Assembly: GCF_000469155.1 (NCBI RefSeq)
Contig: NZ_AWXE01000004.1
Span: forward strand, 744,001-808,000
Source of the DNA: Candidatus Micropelagos thuwalensis
Lineage (GTDB): Bacteria; Pseudomonadota; Alphaproteobacteria; RS24
Direction of reading: 5' to 3'
Length of the DNA: 64,000 nt
Of the stretch, positions 39,955-48,866 are shown piece by piece (within the stretch, counting starts at the first letter, position 1; every line of letters starts with the position of its first letter). Position numbers and translations under genes: made by a program. The notes below the pieces were generated by a model that ran no database searches, was not told the origin of the DNA, and saw nothing but the letters and a program-made list of their open reading frames with translations.

Positions 39955-41764
39955 CGCCCTCGCTTTTTTTGTTCTTGCCAAAACCTAAATTTGGCAACAA
40001 CTCGATGCTAGCGCCGTGCCTGCTCATAATCACACCTTGTTGAAGGAGTGAGAGGAAATTGTTCCATGCCCAATAAATGACAAGACCTGCCGGGAAACTT
40101 GCCAGCAGAAAGGTGAACATAATTGGCATGAGTTGAAACACACGGCGTTGTATGGGGTCGGGTGCAGGCGGATTCATTTGCATCTGAATGAACATGGTCA
40201 GACCCATAATAATTGGCCAGATACCAATCATTAGTAATTGAGGCGGATCCCAAGGTATCACCCCGAAAAGATTAAACAGGGAGGTTGGATCAGGCGCAGA
40301 AAGGTCTTTAATCCAGCCAAAGAAAGGCTGATGTCGCATATCAATGGTGACAAACAAGACCTTGTAAATTGAGAAAAAGACCGGAATTTGTATCAAAATC
40401 GGTAAACAGCCCGCCAGTGGGTTTAGTTTCTCTTCCCGATAGAGTTTCATCATTTCCTGTTGTTGTTGCATTTTATCATCTGCATAGACATCGCGGATAC
40501 GCATCATTTCAGGTTGAAGCTTTTTCATTTTTGCCATTGTGACATAGGACTTATTGGCAAGCGGGAAAAACACCAGCTTAATCAGAATCGTCACAATTAA
40601 AATGGAGACGCCGTAATTACCAAAAATATCATAAAATAAAGCAAGTAACTTAAACATCGGTTTGGTCAGGAAGTAGAACCACCCCCAATCAATCATCAGG
40701 TCAAACTTCAGAATGTCCTGATCATTGTAATTATCTATGAGCTTAACCTGTTTTGCTCCTGCGAAGAGGCGACCCGTTGTTTCGATTTGCCCACCTGATA
40801 CAAGCTGTTTAGGGGCGAGTGAATAAAGAGCATTATAGGCGTCACCCTTGGCGCTTTGCTTGCCGGTTAATCGCCCTCTGAAAACTTCATCCTGCGGTGG
40901 GATGAGAGCCGTGGCCCAGTATTTGTCTGTTAGGCCAAGCCAGCCGCCTGTTGTTGTCATGTCAAAGGCAGGGTCTTCTCTCAGGTCGCCATAGCTAATC
41001 TCTTCCGAGCCGTGTTCTGCACCAAAGACGCCAATCCCACCTTCATGTAAGACGAAAATTGGTGCATCTGGTACCGCGCCAAGACGTGTTATACGTCCGA
41101 AAGGAAAAAGGGTAAAAGCTGTCTCACTGGTATTTTCAACTGATTGCTTGACTGTAAACATGTAATGCGCGTCTACGGAAATATGCTGTCTGAATATCAG
41201 TCCATTCGGTGCTTCATATTTGAGCGTAACGGGTGACTCTGGCGTTAAAATCGTACCGCTTTCAATAGTCCATAATGTTGTGCTGTTTGGCATATTGTTC
41301 GGATTACCGTCAGCGCTGTTCCAGCCATAGCTGGCCTGCCAGGTATTATTATCTTCAAGAGTTGCATGTTCCAGCAATCTTATTGAGGGTGCGTTTTCCG
41401 CGAGAGATGTCGGGAAATTATTCAGTTCAATATCATCAAACCGAGCCCCCATCAATGCTATGCTACCTGAGAGTTCAGGTGTTTGGATACTCAACCGTGG
41501 GCTATCGGCAAATTCTTTGTCGATTGAAGCTACGCCTTGTTGTGCATTGAGTGTACCAACACCCAAGCCATTTGCATCCGGTGCAACCACGTCAGCATCT
41601 TTGCGTAACTCAAAGCCATCTGCCCCGCCCTGTAATTTTTGTAACTCTGCCTGTCTTGCCCGTTCGGCAGCGAGTTTGGGTTCAACAACAAAATATTGCC
41701 ACCCGAGGAGAACAATCATGCACAAAAAAATGGCTGATAAAAAATTACCGTTTTTCTGATCCAC
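39923..41764 (-). CDS. yidC: Membrane protein insertase YidC
   Basis: Inserts proteins into the inner membrane, alone or with Sec. 613 residues. The first helix (about 8-27) is followed by a large periplasmic domain (about 55-350), then the conserved core with five helices (IFGNYGVSILIVTILIKLVF, NPLAGCLPILIQIPVFFSIY, FPAGLVIYWAWNNF). The core Arg needed for insertion lies in the KLVFFPLANKSYV-MAKM region or nearby; I did not assign it. The start is GTG at 41764, preceded by AGGAG. It follows rnpA by 16 bases; yidD, often found between them, is absent. Confidence 0.96.
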   Translation of the reverse strand: MDQKNGNFLSAIFLCMIVLLGWQYFVVEPKLAAERARQAELQKLQGGADGFELRKDADVVAPDANGLGVGTLNAQQGVASIDKEFADSPRLSIQTPELSGSIALMGARFDDIELNNFPTSLAENAPSIRLLEHATLEDNNTWQASYGWNSADGNPNNMPNSTTLWTIESGTILTPESPVTLKYEAPNGLIFRQHISVDAHYMFTVKQSVENTSETAFTLFPFGRITRLGAVPDAPIFVLHEGGIGVFGAEHGSEEISYGDLREDPAFDMTTTGGWLGLTDKYWATALIPPQDEVFRGRLTGKQSAKGDAYNALYSLAPKQLVSGGQIETTGRLFAGAKQVKLIDNYNDQDILKFDLMIDWGWFYFLTKPMFKLLALFYDIFGNYGVSILIVTILIKLVFFPLANKSYVTMAKMKKLQPEMMRIRDVYADDKMQQQQEMMKLYREEKLNPLAGCLPILIQIPVFFSIYKVLFVTIDMRHQPFFGWIKDLSAPDPTSLFNLFGVIPWDPPQLLMIGIWPIIMGLTMFIQMQMNPPAPDPIQRRVFQLMPIMFTFLLASFPAGLVIYWAWNNFLSLLQQGVIMSRHGASIELLPNLGFGKNKKSEGDDAGSGTQSG

Positions 41765-41780
41765 ACCTTACTCCTATTTT

Positions 41781-42146
41781 TTAATCACTTTTTGACGAAA
41801 TATTACCTTGCGGCGCATCATGGATGCGCTTGAGGGCGGTTTCAAGGTCTTTTAGCAAATCCCGAAATGACCGGACTAACGTTGCCTGACGACCAATTAG
41901 CACATAATCAAACCCACGACGACCTGCATTGGGTAAAATTTGTTCTGCCGCGACCCGCAAACGTCGACGAACACGGTTGCGCGCAACAGCGTTACCGACT
42001 TTTTTGCTGGCGGTTAACCCATATCGAATATGATTATGATTGGCATTGTCTCGTGCTTGCAAAACCAGACCGGGCATAGGTTTTTTTTCACCTTTAGCGG
42101 CGGCAAGAAAGTCTGGCCTTATCCGCAAGCGTTCCAACTGAGTCAT
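41781..42146 (-). CDS. rnpA: Ribonuclease P protein component
   Basis: Basic protein that helps the RNase P RNA process tRNA 5' ends. The signature is VARNRVRRRLRVAAEQ (RNR motif). From the ATG at 42146 (TQLERLRIRPDFLAAAKG) it has 121 residues, the usual size. A longer in-frame reading to 42200 would run into rpmH. It is 22 bases downstream of rpmH, the classic rpmH-rnpA pair. Confidence 0.94.
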   Translation of the reverse strand: MTQLERLRIRPDFLAAAKGEKKPMPGLVLQARDNANHNHIRYGLTASKKVGNAVARNRVRRRLRVAAEQILPNAGRRGFDYVLIGRQATLVRSFRDLLKDLETALKRIHDAPQGNISSKSD

Positions 42147-42168
42147 GAGACAAGATGTGAACGACCAG

Positions 42169-42303
42169 CTAGGCCGACAGAACTTTTCTGCCTTTAGCAC
42201 GGCGGCGGTTTAAGACGAGCCTGCCATTTTTTGTGGCCATTCTGGAGCGAAAACCGTGACGGCGTTTACGCACGAGATTGGATGGTTGGAATGTCCTTTT
42301 CAC
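42169..42303 (-). CDS. rpmH: 50S ribosomal protein L34 (GTG start)
   Basis: 44 residues, exactly the usual length. It begins with the L34 opening [18 protein letters not shown], continues [20 protein letters not shown] and ends VLSA. The start is GTG at 42303 with AGGAGA eight bases upstream. Easy to miss because of its size and start codon. It is first in the rpmH-rnpA-yidC-engB-argB series. Confidence 0.96.
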   Translation of the reverse strand: MKRTFQPSNLVRKRRHGFRSRMATKNGRLVLNRRRAKGRKVLSA

Positions 42304-42367
42304 GACACAGTCTCCTGAAAAATGCATATAAGGGTTTTCTTACAAGAAAAACCTGAATTAGAGCGTG

Positions 42368-42395
42368 GATATACCAAAATATTCAATAAAGTCAA
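42368..42395 (-). promoter_or_regulatory. rpmH promoter
   Basis: Minus strand TTGACT (42395-42390), a 16-base spacer and TATATC (42373-42368). The start would fall near 42361, giving a leader of about 58 bases. This is among the best sigma-70 matches in the window, fitting a ribosomal protein gene. Confidence 0.65.
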
Positions 42396-42548
42396 TAAAT
42401 GGCTTGCTTTTGAGCGGTTTTAATTCGCTTAGATTTAAATTCACGCGGGTCTCTCGTTTTATCAATTATTTGTGAGACGGGTTTTAAAGCTGGACAGGCA
42501 GGTGTTTCATCTTGATATTTGTGAAAAAAACCATGAGGATCTCCAGGT

Positions 42549-43238
42549 TTGGAAAAAATAAAGAAATTGTCTCCGCTGCTTTTGCTTCTTTTTGGACTTA
42601 TCGCCGCAATTTATTTTGATCTCGGCAGATATGTTGATTACCGGTTTCTGCAAACACATCAAGACATTGTGAAGGGTTTTATCGCTGATATGCCTGTTCG
42701 GGCCGCACTGGTTTTTTTGGCGCTTTATGCACTTTCCACCGCGTTTTCTCTGCCTTTCGGAGCAATTATGACAATATCTGGTGGCTGGTTATTTGGTATC
42801 TGGATTGGCGGTAGTCTGACAATTATAGGGGCCACAATCGGAGCCAGCACTCTTTTCTTGGCGACGCGTTATGCGCTTCGTGAGGTGATGGTTGCGCGTG
42901 CCGGTGCGCGTTTACAGCAATTTGAGGCAGGTTTTAACCGCCATTCGACCAGCTATTTGCTGGCGATGAGGCTTATTCCAATCTTTCCGTTCTTTTTGGT
43001 CAATTTTCTCCCCGCCTTGATTGGTGTTAAATTCAGAACTTATGCTTTGACAACACTGATTGGTATTGCGCCAGGGACATTTGTTTATGCCGGTTTAGGG
43101 AATGGTATTTCTTATGTTTTATCCGCGGATGAACCGCTGAATACATCCGTGATTTTTAGCCCGTTGGTTTTTTTGCCATTGTGTGGTTTGGGGTTTTTGA
43201 GTTTACTTCCAGTTATGTGGAATAAAGTAAAGGGTTAG
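42549..43238 (+). CDS. TVP38/TMEM64 (DedA-like) family membrane protein
   Basis: 229 residues with about five to six hydrophobic helices. The SNARE-associated/VTT domain includes YALSTAFSLPFGAIMTISGGWLFG and the later RLIPIFPFFLVNFLPALIGV, both typical. Related proteins are linked to lipid scrambling and envelope maintenance; a precise function is not known for this subgroup. The TTG at 42549 has GAGGA about eight bases upstream. It is followed 16 bases later by a flavin disulfide reductase, a recurrent pairing, and the two are sometimes fused. Confidence 0.85.
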   Translation: MEKIKKLSPLLLLLFGLIAAIYFDLGRYVDYRFLQTHQDIVKGFIADMPVRAALVFLALYALSTAFSLPFGAIMTISGGWLFGIWIGGSLTIIGATIGASTLFLATRYALREVMVARAGARLQQFEAGFNRHSTSYLLAMRLIPIFPFFLVNFLPALIGVKFRTYALTTLIGIAPGTFVYAGLGNGISYVLSADEPLNTSVIFSPLVFLPLCGLGFLSLLPVMWNKVKG

Positions 43239-43254
43239 TCAGTTAGGCCGGATT

Positions 43255-44679
43255 ATGAAAGCCATATCGAAATTTGATTTATGTGTCATTGGTGCAGGTT
43301 CGGGCGGCTTATCGGTTGCCGCGGGAGCGGCACAAATGGGGGCGCGTGTTGTGCTTGTGGAAAAAGGAAAAATGGGTGGGGATTGCCTTAATTATGGCTG
43401 TGTACCATCTAAAGCTCTGCTTTCTGCTGCACATAAAGCCAATAACATGCAAGACGGGAAAGAGTTTGGGATTAAACAGAATGGTCTCGATATAAATTTT
43501 AGATCTGTTCATAACCATGTACATGATGTGATTGAAGGCATTGCCCCGCATGACTCCGTCGAACGGTTTGAAGGGTTAGGCGTTACTGTCATTAAGTCAA
43601 AAGCTAAATTTATGGATGCGCGGCGCGTGCGTGCCGGGTCTAAAATAATCATGCCGCGTTATACGGTTATTGCCACCGGTTCTAGCACAGCTCTCCCGGA
43701 TATTCCGGGACTTGCAGATATTGATTATCTGACCAATGAAACTGTTTTTGATCTTACCCGTGCGCCCCGCCACATTGTGATTATTGGAGGTGGACCCCTT
43801 GGTGTCGAAATGGCACAAGCTCTCAGAAGATTGGGGAGCGAGGTCACAATTTTGGAGGCCAAACGCCTTCTCCCAAAAAGCGATCACGAACTTGCCGAAG
43901 TCGTATCGGGGCAACTCCGCAAAGAAGGCATCCGAGTTGTTGAAGAAACAAATATTATTCAAATCAGTCAGCGGCGTGGCGGTGCCGTTATTCATATCGC
44001 TGATGGGAAGAGTGTTCGCGATATTGATGCCACCCATGTTCTAGTTGCGACAGGGCGGCGCCCGAATTTCGATGACCTGGATTTGGATAAGGCTGGAGTT
44101 TTATTTTCTGAAAACGGCATTGAGGTCGACCGTCGGTTGCGGACAACAAATAAAAAAGTGTTTGCGATTGGCGATGTGATTGGCGGTACGCAGCAAACTC
44201 ATGCTGCCGGTTATCATGCGGGTATCGTTATCCGAAATACACTCTTCAGGCTTCCGGCGAAAGCCGACTTATCCGTTATGCCGCGTGCGGTTTATACAAA
44301 TCCTGAAATCGCTGAGGTTGGTCTCACCGAATCTGAGGCCAGTCAAATTTATACGGGTGTACGGTCTCTTAAATGGAGTTTCGATGATAATGACAGGGCG
44401 CGTGCCGAACGCGAAATTGAAGGGCTTGTGAAAATCATTGTCTCTCGACGTGGTAAGATTTTAGGCGCTGGCATAGCCGGGAAAAATGCAGGAGATTTGA
44501 TTACTCCTTGGACACTTGCCATGCAGGAAGAGTTAAACATATCCTCTATGGCCAGTTTAATTTCTGCATACCCAACGAGAAGTGAAGCATCGAAGCGTGC
44601 CGCAGGTTCATTTTATTCACCAATTTTGCATGGAAAAGCCACAAGAAGGTTAGTGAGATTTTTAAGCTTTTTTGGTTAG
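43255..44679 (+). CDS. FAD-dependent pyridine nucleotide-disulfide oxidoreductase (mercuric reductase/Lpd-like)
   Basis: 474 residues. The FAD Rossmann motif is CVIGAGSGGLSVAAGAA, the redox-active disulfide is GGDCLNYGCVPSKAL, the NAD(P) site is IIGGGPLGVEMAQALRRLG, the second FAD motif is VFAIGDVIGG, and a C-terminal dimerisation domain runs from about 345. The usual HPT-type catalytic His of true lipoamide dehydrogenases is replaced by AYPTRSEASK, so it is probably neither a standard Lpd nor MerA (which has a C-terminal Cys pair, absent here). Likely works with the TVP38 membrane protein. Substrate unknown. Confidence 0.85.
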   Translation: MKAISKFDLCVIGAGSGGLSVAAGAAQMGARVVLVEKGKMGGDCLNYGCVPSKALLSAAHKANNMQDGKEFGIKQNGLDINFRSVHNHVHDVIEGIAPHDSVERFEGLGVTVIKSKAKFMDARRVRAGSKIIMPRYTVIATGSSTALPDIPGLADIDYLTNETVFDLTRAPRHIVIIGGGPLGVEMAQALRRLGSEVTILEAKRLLPKSDHELAEVVSGQLRKEGIRVVEETNIIQISQRRGGAVIHIADGKSVRDIDATHVLVATGRRPNFDDLDLDKAGVLFSENGIEVDRRLRTTNKKVFAIGDVIGGTQQTHAAGYHAGIVIRNTLFRLPAKADLSVMPRAVYTNPEIAEVGLTESEASQIYTGVRSLKWSFDDNDRARAEREIEGLVKIIVSRRGKILGAGIAGKNAGDLITPWTLAMQEELNISSMASLISAYPTRSEASKRAAGSFYSPILHGKATRRLVRFLSFFG

Positions 44680-44705
44680 ACACAGTCTCTCTAAGGATAG
44701 ATATT

Positions 44706-46478
44706 TTATTGTAATAAAACTCTACCTTCTCTTCGTGGATCAGCCCCGCCATCTAAAATCTCTATAGAATTATCTCTGAGCAGTCGGATACCATGCAAGC
44801 CGCTATGTTGTCTTTTCAGTATCACCCTATGGCCCATGGCTTCCATTTTTGGTTTTAATTCTGAAACCCTTGTATCCGCCTCTAGTTCTAAGGTTTTTCC
44901 TGTGGTCACATGGCGCGGTAAATTAATTGCTTCTTGCATTGATAGGTCATAGTCCAATAGTGCAATAACTGTCTGGGCAACATATGAAATAATTTTTGGA
45001 CCGCCCGGTGAGCCAATGGCGGCAAAGAATGACCCGTCTTGATTAAAAATTATCACTGGTGTCATTGATGATCGCGGGCGTTTACCAGGAGCGACTGAAT
45101 TTGCAACCGCGATACCATCTTTCTTTGGCGAAAATGAGAAATCTGTTAATTGATTATTCAGGAACATCCCCCCCGACATAATGCGTGATCCAAAAGCTGC
45201 CTCAACGGATGAGGTCATGGAAACCACATTACCCTCCGCGTCACGAACAACAAAATGTGTTGTTGATTGTTGTTCAGGACTAAAGGAAGGTGTCAAAAAA
45301 GAAGAATTTTTAATCACTCCAGGAGTAATATTTTCAAGTGATTTGTCGGGATTAATAAGCTCGCTTCGACTTTTTATATAAGAGGCCTCCAATAATGATG
45401 TAACAGGTACATTTATGAAATCTGGGTCTCCGATATATTTTTCTCTATCTGCAAAAGCTAGGCGTGTAGACTCGGTAATGAGATGTATTACTCTTGCATC
45501 GTCTATGTCATGTGTTGACAAATCGAAGTGAGAAATCACTCCAAGAATTTGTAATAATGCTATACCACCGGAACTTGGTGGGCCCATACTGCAGACCTTG
45601 TAAGCTCGATAAGGTAAACATAAATTTTCTCGTTGTTTAGCTTGATAGTTAGAAAAGTCCTTTTGTCTAAGTTTTTGCTTCGGGTTTAAGTCTGCCAAAT
45701 CAGAAATGATTTTTTTGCTATTTTCACCAGCATAAAAACTTTTAGCACCGTTCTCAGCCAACTTAATAAGTGTTTCAGCATATTCTGGGTTCTTTAAAAG
45801 TGTGCCAATAGGTTTGGCTTTCAGTTTCGTAAAGTTATCAGATGAAATTTTATCTGTGTTACCTGGCTGGATGAAATAAATTGAACGCGCGGAGGGGCTG
45901 TTTTGTATGAATGGGTCGGCACTTAACAGATAATGAAGCCTCGGAGTAATTTTAAAACCATCAGTTGCCAGTTTGATGGCAGGCAAAAAGAGGCTGGCCC
46001 AATTTAGTCGTCCATACTTTTTATGAACTGTTTCCAATAATGCAGGTATACCAGGCACTCCTACTGCGTCAGTGCTGGTCATAGCCTTTACAAAACCCTC
46101 AAGTGTCCCGGCGCGGTTAGAAAAAATTTCTGGTGTTATGGCTGATGGCGCAGTTTCTCTTCCGTCCCAACTGGTTAATTCATCAGCTAACGCATCGTAA
46201 TGAAGAATAAACCCGCCGCCAGCAATGCCAGATGATTGTGGCTCGACAAGTCCTAAAACTGCTTGAATAGCAATTGCTGCATCAGTTGCACTGCCGCCAT
46301 TACTGAGAATTTCTATTCCTGCTTTTGCTGCAAGTGGGTGTGCTGCTGCTACGATAAAATTTTTAGGTTCAGGCTGTTCGATATTATCTGCATATGCATG
46401 TGTTCTAGTTAAGGCTAAAAATAAACCCAAAAGGCATAAAAGTGGTGAGTAAGATAATTTGCTGATTGATTTATTCAT
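44706..46478 (-). CDS. ggt: Gamma-glutamyltransferase
   Basis: Periplasmic N-terminal nucleophile hydrolase that splits glutathione and other gamma-glutamyl compounds. 590 residues. A signal peptide ends near THAYA. The precursor would self-cleave before the Thr of STTHFVVRD. Other landmarks: GGGFILHYD, FMPPSSGG-type segment MGPPSSGGIALLQ, NNQLTDFSF, GKRPRSSMTP and GSPGGPKII. The substrate-binding Arg is in SWDGRETAP. Expression context: alone, convergent with the reductase gene, on the edge of the AT-rich tRNA-Arg region. Confidence 0.93.
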   Translation of the reverse strand: MNKSISKLSYSPLLCLLGLFLALTRTHAYADNIEQPEPKNFIVAAAHPLAAKAGIEILSNGGSATDAAIAIQAVLGLVEPQSSGIAGGGFILHYDALADELTSWDGRETAPSAITPEIFSNRAGTLEGFVKAMTSTDAVGVPGIPALLETVHKKYGRLNWASLFLPAIKLATDGFKITPRLHYLLSADPFIQNSPSARSIYFIQPGNTDKISSDNFTKLKAKPIGTLLKNPEYAETLIKLAENGAKSFYAGENSKKIISDLADLNPKQKLRQKDFSNYQAKQRENLCLPYRAYKVCSMGPPSSGGIALLQILGVISHFDLSTHDIDDARVIHLITESTRLAFADREKYIGDPDFINVPVTSLLEASYIKSRSELINPDKSLENITPGVIKNSSFLTPSFSPEQQSTTHFVVRDAEGNVVSMTSSVEAAFGSRIMSGGMFLNNQLTDFSFSPKKDGIAVANSVAPGKRPRSSMTPVIIFNQDGSFFAAIGSPGGPKIISYVAQTVIALLDYDLSMQEAINLPRHVTTGKTLELEADTRVSELKPKMEAMGHRVILKRQHSGLHGIRLLRDNSIEILDGGADPRREGRVLLQ

Positions 46479-46624
46479 AGAAATTTTAATTAACCAGATA
46501 ATTCACATTATACTTTAACCCAATTGAGGGGTAAATAAAGACCCCAAGTTTATTCATGTCTTGCCAAGCTGTTGGTAAGCATTTAAACACAGATCATTAA
46601 TTTGATCTTGTGTAGGTCTAAAAA

Positions 46625-46701
46625 GCACCGGTAGCTCAGCTGGATAGAGTACTTGACTACGAATCAAGGGGTCGGGAGTTCGAATCTTCCCCGGTGCGCC
46701 A
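46625..46701 (+). tRNA. tRNA-Arg(ACG)
   Basis: 77 bases with encoded CCA. Acceptor GCACCGG pairs with CCGGTGC before discriminator G. The anticodon stem CTTGA/TCAAG holds loop CTACGAA, so the anticodon is ACG, read as ICG after deamination for CGU/CGC/CGA. The T arm is GGGAGTTCGAATCTTCC (one weak pair). The 146 bases before it (46479-46624) hold no gene I can see. Confidence 0.97.
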
Positions 46702-46741
46702 TAATCTTTATTACAGAATTGATAATATATTTTTTAATTTA

Positions 46742-46863
46742 ACTTTCGATGACGACATAGTCGTTGATTATGAGGGCATAAGTAAAATCAATACCGGCGA
46801 GGGTAATGATAGAGTGTCTAGTCTGATTTCAAAGATTTTGATATTGATGGGGATGTAGATTAA
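46742..46863 (+). pseudogene. Possible RTX-type calcium-binding gene remnant
   Basis: Between tRNA-Arg and the esterase, one frame reads TFDDDIVVDYEG then INTGEGNDRV, which resembles an RTX nonapeptide unit. After a frame change the next bases read DFKDFDIDGDVD, an acidic calcium-loop-like string, ending in TAA. No start codon or ribosome site fits. It looks like the decayed 3' end of an RTX protein gene, but the similarity is short and judged by eye. Confidence 0.3.
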
Positions 46864-46921
46864 TCAGACACAATGACAGAATATTGGTTTTGAAACTGAT
46901 GAAAATCCTGAAATTTTAAAA

Positions 46922-47923
46922 ATGAAAAATTATAAAAAATATATCCTCATTGTTATTTTTACATCTTTAGTAATTTTATTAACTTTTCTTTATTTATCTT
47001 ACAGACAAGTAAACTTTCATGCTTTGAGAGACCCACCAAAAGATGGTGAGATTATTAAAAAAAGCTTAATGCATGAGGGCATTAATAGAAAATATCTCGT
47101 TTATAAACCAAGTAAGATTAACAAAAATCCACCATTAGTGATTTATTTTCACGGTTCATTAGGAACCGGAGAAAACATGCGTAATCTGTCTGGTTTCGAC
47201 TTTGATTACTTAGCTAACGAGTATGGGTTTGTAGTTGCATATCCTGACGGTTATGAAAATCATTGGAATGACTGCAGACGAAGTGCATCATATTCTGCCA
47301 ATTTAGAAAATATTGACGACGTTGGCTTTGTTAAAGCGTTAATCAGTCAACTTCAGTCAGATTTTAATATTGATCCTCAAAAAGTTATTGCTTCCGGTTT
47401 TTCAAATGGTGGACACATGGTCTACAGATTAGCAATGGAAGCGCCAGAAAGTATTTTTATTGCTGCACCAATTGCCGCAAATATGCCGGTAGATGAAAAT
47501 TTAGATTGCGTTAAATCGGAACTACCTGTGCACATAACTATTTTTAATGGCACAGAGGACCTCATTAATCCCTATGAGGGTGGCCTAGTAGAGGTTTTGG
47601 GGAATAAAAGTAGAGGCGAGGTTTTGTCTTCGCAAAAAACGCTTAATTACTGGGCAAGTTTAGCTGATGTGTCCCTTCAAGAGCCAACGATTACAAATTT
47701 TCCTGAAATAGATGGTAATCCCGAAACTAAAGTTTCTAAGATCTCTTTTTCTGGGCAAAGGGATGTATCACTATATCGATTGGAAGGTTCCGGTCACGTG
47801 GTGCCATCAAAATTTATGAATTTTGGAGAAATTTTAGGCGGTAACGCGAAAGAAATATCTGCAGCCGAAGAGATTTTTAGCTTTTACAAAAGTTTAACTC
47901 TTAAGTCTTCAATGTCAGAATAA
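46922..47923 (+). CDS. Predicted esterase, PHB-depolymerase/feruloyl-esterase-like (LpqC type)
   Basis: 333 residues. An N-terminal hydrophobic helix (about 6-26) anchors or exports the protein. The alpha/beta hydrolase fold then shows VIYFHGSLGTGENM (oxyanion region), AYPDGYENHWNDCR, the nucleophile elbow ASGFSNGGHM with Ser161, an Asp in FNGTEDLINPYEG and a C-terminal GSGHV histidine. This set is typical of the extracellular poly(3-hydroxybutyrate) depolymerase/feruloyl esterase group; the actual ester substrate is unknown. The gene is AT-rich relative to the core genes. Its 3' end overlaps the restored end of the convergent methyltransferase. Confidence 0.8.
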   Translation: MKNYKKYILIVIFTSLVILLTFLYLSYRQVNFHALRDPPKDGEIIKKSLMHEGINRKYLVYKPSKINKNPPLVIYFHGSLGTGENMRNLSGFDFDYLANEYGFVVAYPDGYENHWNDCRRSASYSANLENIDDVGFVKALISQLQSDFNIDPQKVIASGFSNGGHMVYRLAMEAPESIFIAAPIAANMPVDENLDCVKSELPVHITIFNGTEDLINPYEGGLVEVLGNKSRGEVLSSQKTLNYWASLADVSLQEPTITNFPEIDGNPETKVSKISFSGQRDVSLYRLEGSGHVVPSKFMNFGEILGGNAKEISAAEEIFSFYKSLTLKSSMSE

Positions 47924-48711
47924 TATTACCTCTTGTTTTACCTGTTCTTTGATAACCAAGAGTTTCCAGATGTTTTAAGATATCTCTTTTCCATGACTTA
48001 CTGTTTGGCTCGATAACAATACATCTAGGCCATAATTTCTCTGGTGCTTCATCAAAAAAATGGAAAAAGAGCCTGATCTTCGAAGCCTTCGATATCAATT
48101 TTCATAGAGTCTATTTTAATAATATTTTGATTGTTTAAAATATTGATTAGAGTTTCAGTTTCTACATAAATAGGCGGGGTATTATCCGAGTTCTCCCTAA
48201 TTACGCTTGCTGTTCCCAGTCCGCTACCACAATAAAAAGGCACTTTATCTCCTTGACCGATACATAGTGGTACGATGGTGATTATTTCGTCCAAATCATT
48301 AATTGAAACATTGAAATTCAAGAGTTCCAATGTCGGCGGATTTGGTTCAATAGCAATAATTTTAGTGAAACCGCGTTTGGCCAGACTCAAGGAGTAATGC
48401 CCTGTATTAGCGCCTATATCTATAAAAACTTTATCTTTTTGTGATTTATGGCCCTCACATTCGAGAGCATCAATTTCTTTCAAATCATAAAATTTTGAGG
48501 TTGTTAGAATTTTTGCGTCAGTTGTGTTTTCGCTAATGTTCAAACGGTATTTGATGCCATGGATTGTCGCATCAACAACTTCATAACCTAGACGTTCCCA
48601 TATTTTTTGAATTTGACGTCTTATAGTACCTCTGCTTATGCCGAGTTTTCTTAAAAACTCTAATATAAAAGTTATATTTCTAGGTTTATAGTATCCAAAT
48701 TTTTCAGACAT
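47901..48711 (-). pseudogene. FkbM-family methyltransferase, broken by a frameshift
   Basis: The first 219 residues (48711 down to a stop at 48052) hold a normal FkbM SAM-binding region (VFIDIGANTGHYSLSLA, AIEPNPPTLELL) and then KIDIEGFEDQALFPFF followed by a stop. Shifting one base at a run of seven A (48054-48060, T on the coding strand) lets the reading continue DEAPEKLWPRCIVIEPNSK to a stop at 47901, completing the fold at about 269 residues. It is either a real frameshift mutation, phase variation at the homopolymer, or a sequencing error. Family members methylate sugars or other small acceptors. AT-rich composition fits the surrounding islet. Confidence 0.75.
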
Positions 48712-48866
48712 TTTTTGCCCATAGGTTAGATTTTGTAAAATTAAGTTTATACGTTTTTTTATTTTTACTTATCAAAAGTTAAGAAAATTTCATTTCAAAT
48801 ATTGTTGTTATGTAATTTAAACCATGTAATGCTCTTTGCGTTGAGAAATATACTTGGAGTTTTGCG

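Noticed and set aside
46527-46545. GGGGT/ACCCC hairpin upstream of tRNA-Arg as a terminator
   Set aside because: The stem has only five pairs, the loop is long and no clean T tract follows on either strand.
48054-48060. Programmed ribosomal frameshift in the FkbM gene
   Set aside because: No stimulatory structure or conserved slippery context was seen; mutation, phase variation or read error are simpler.
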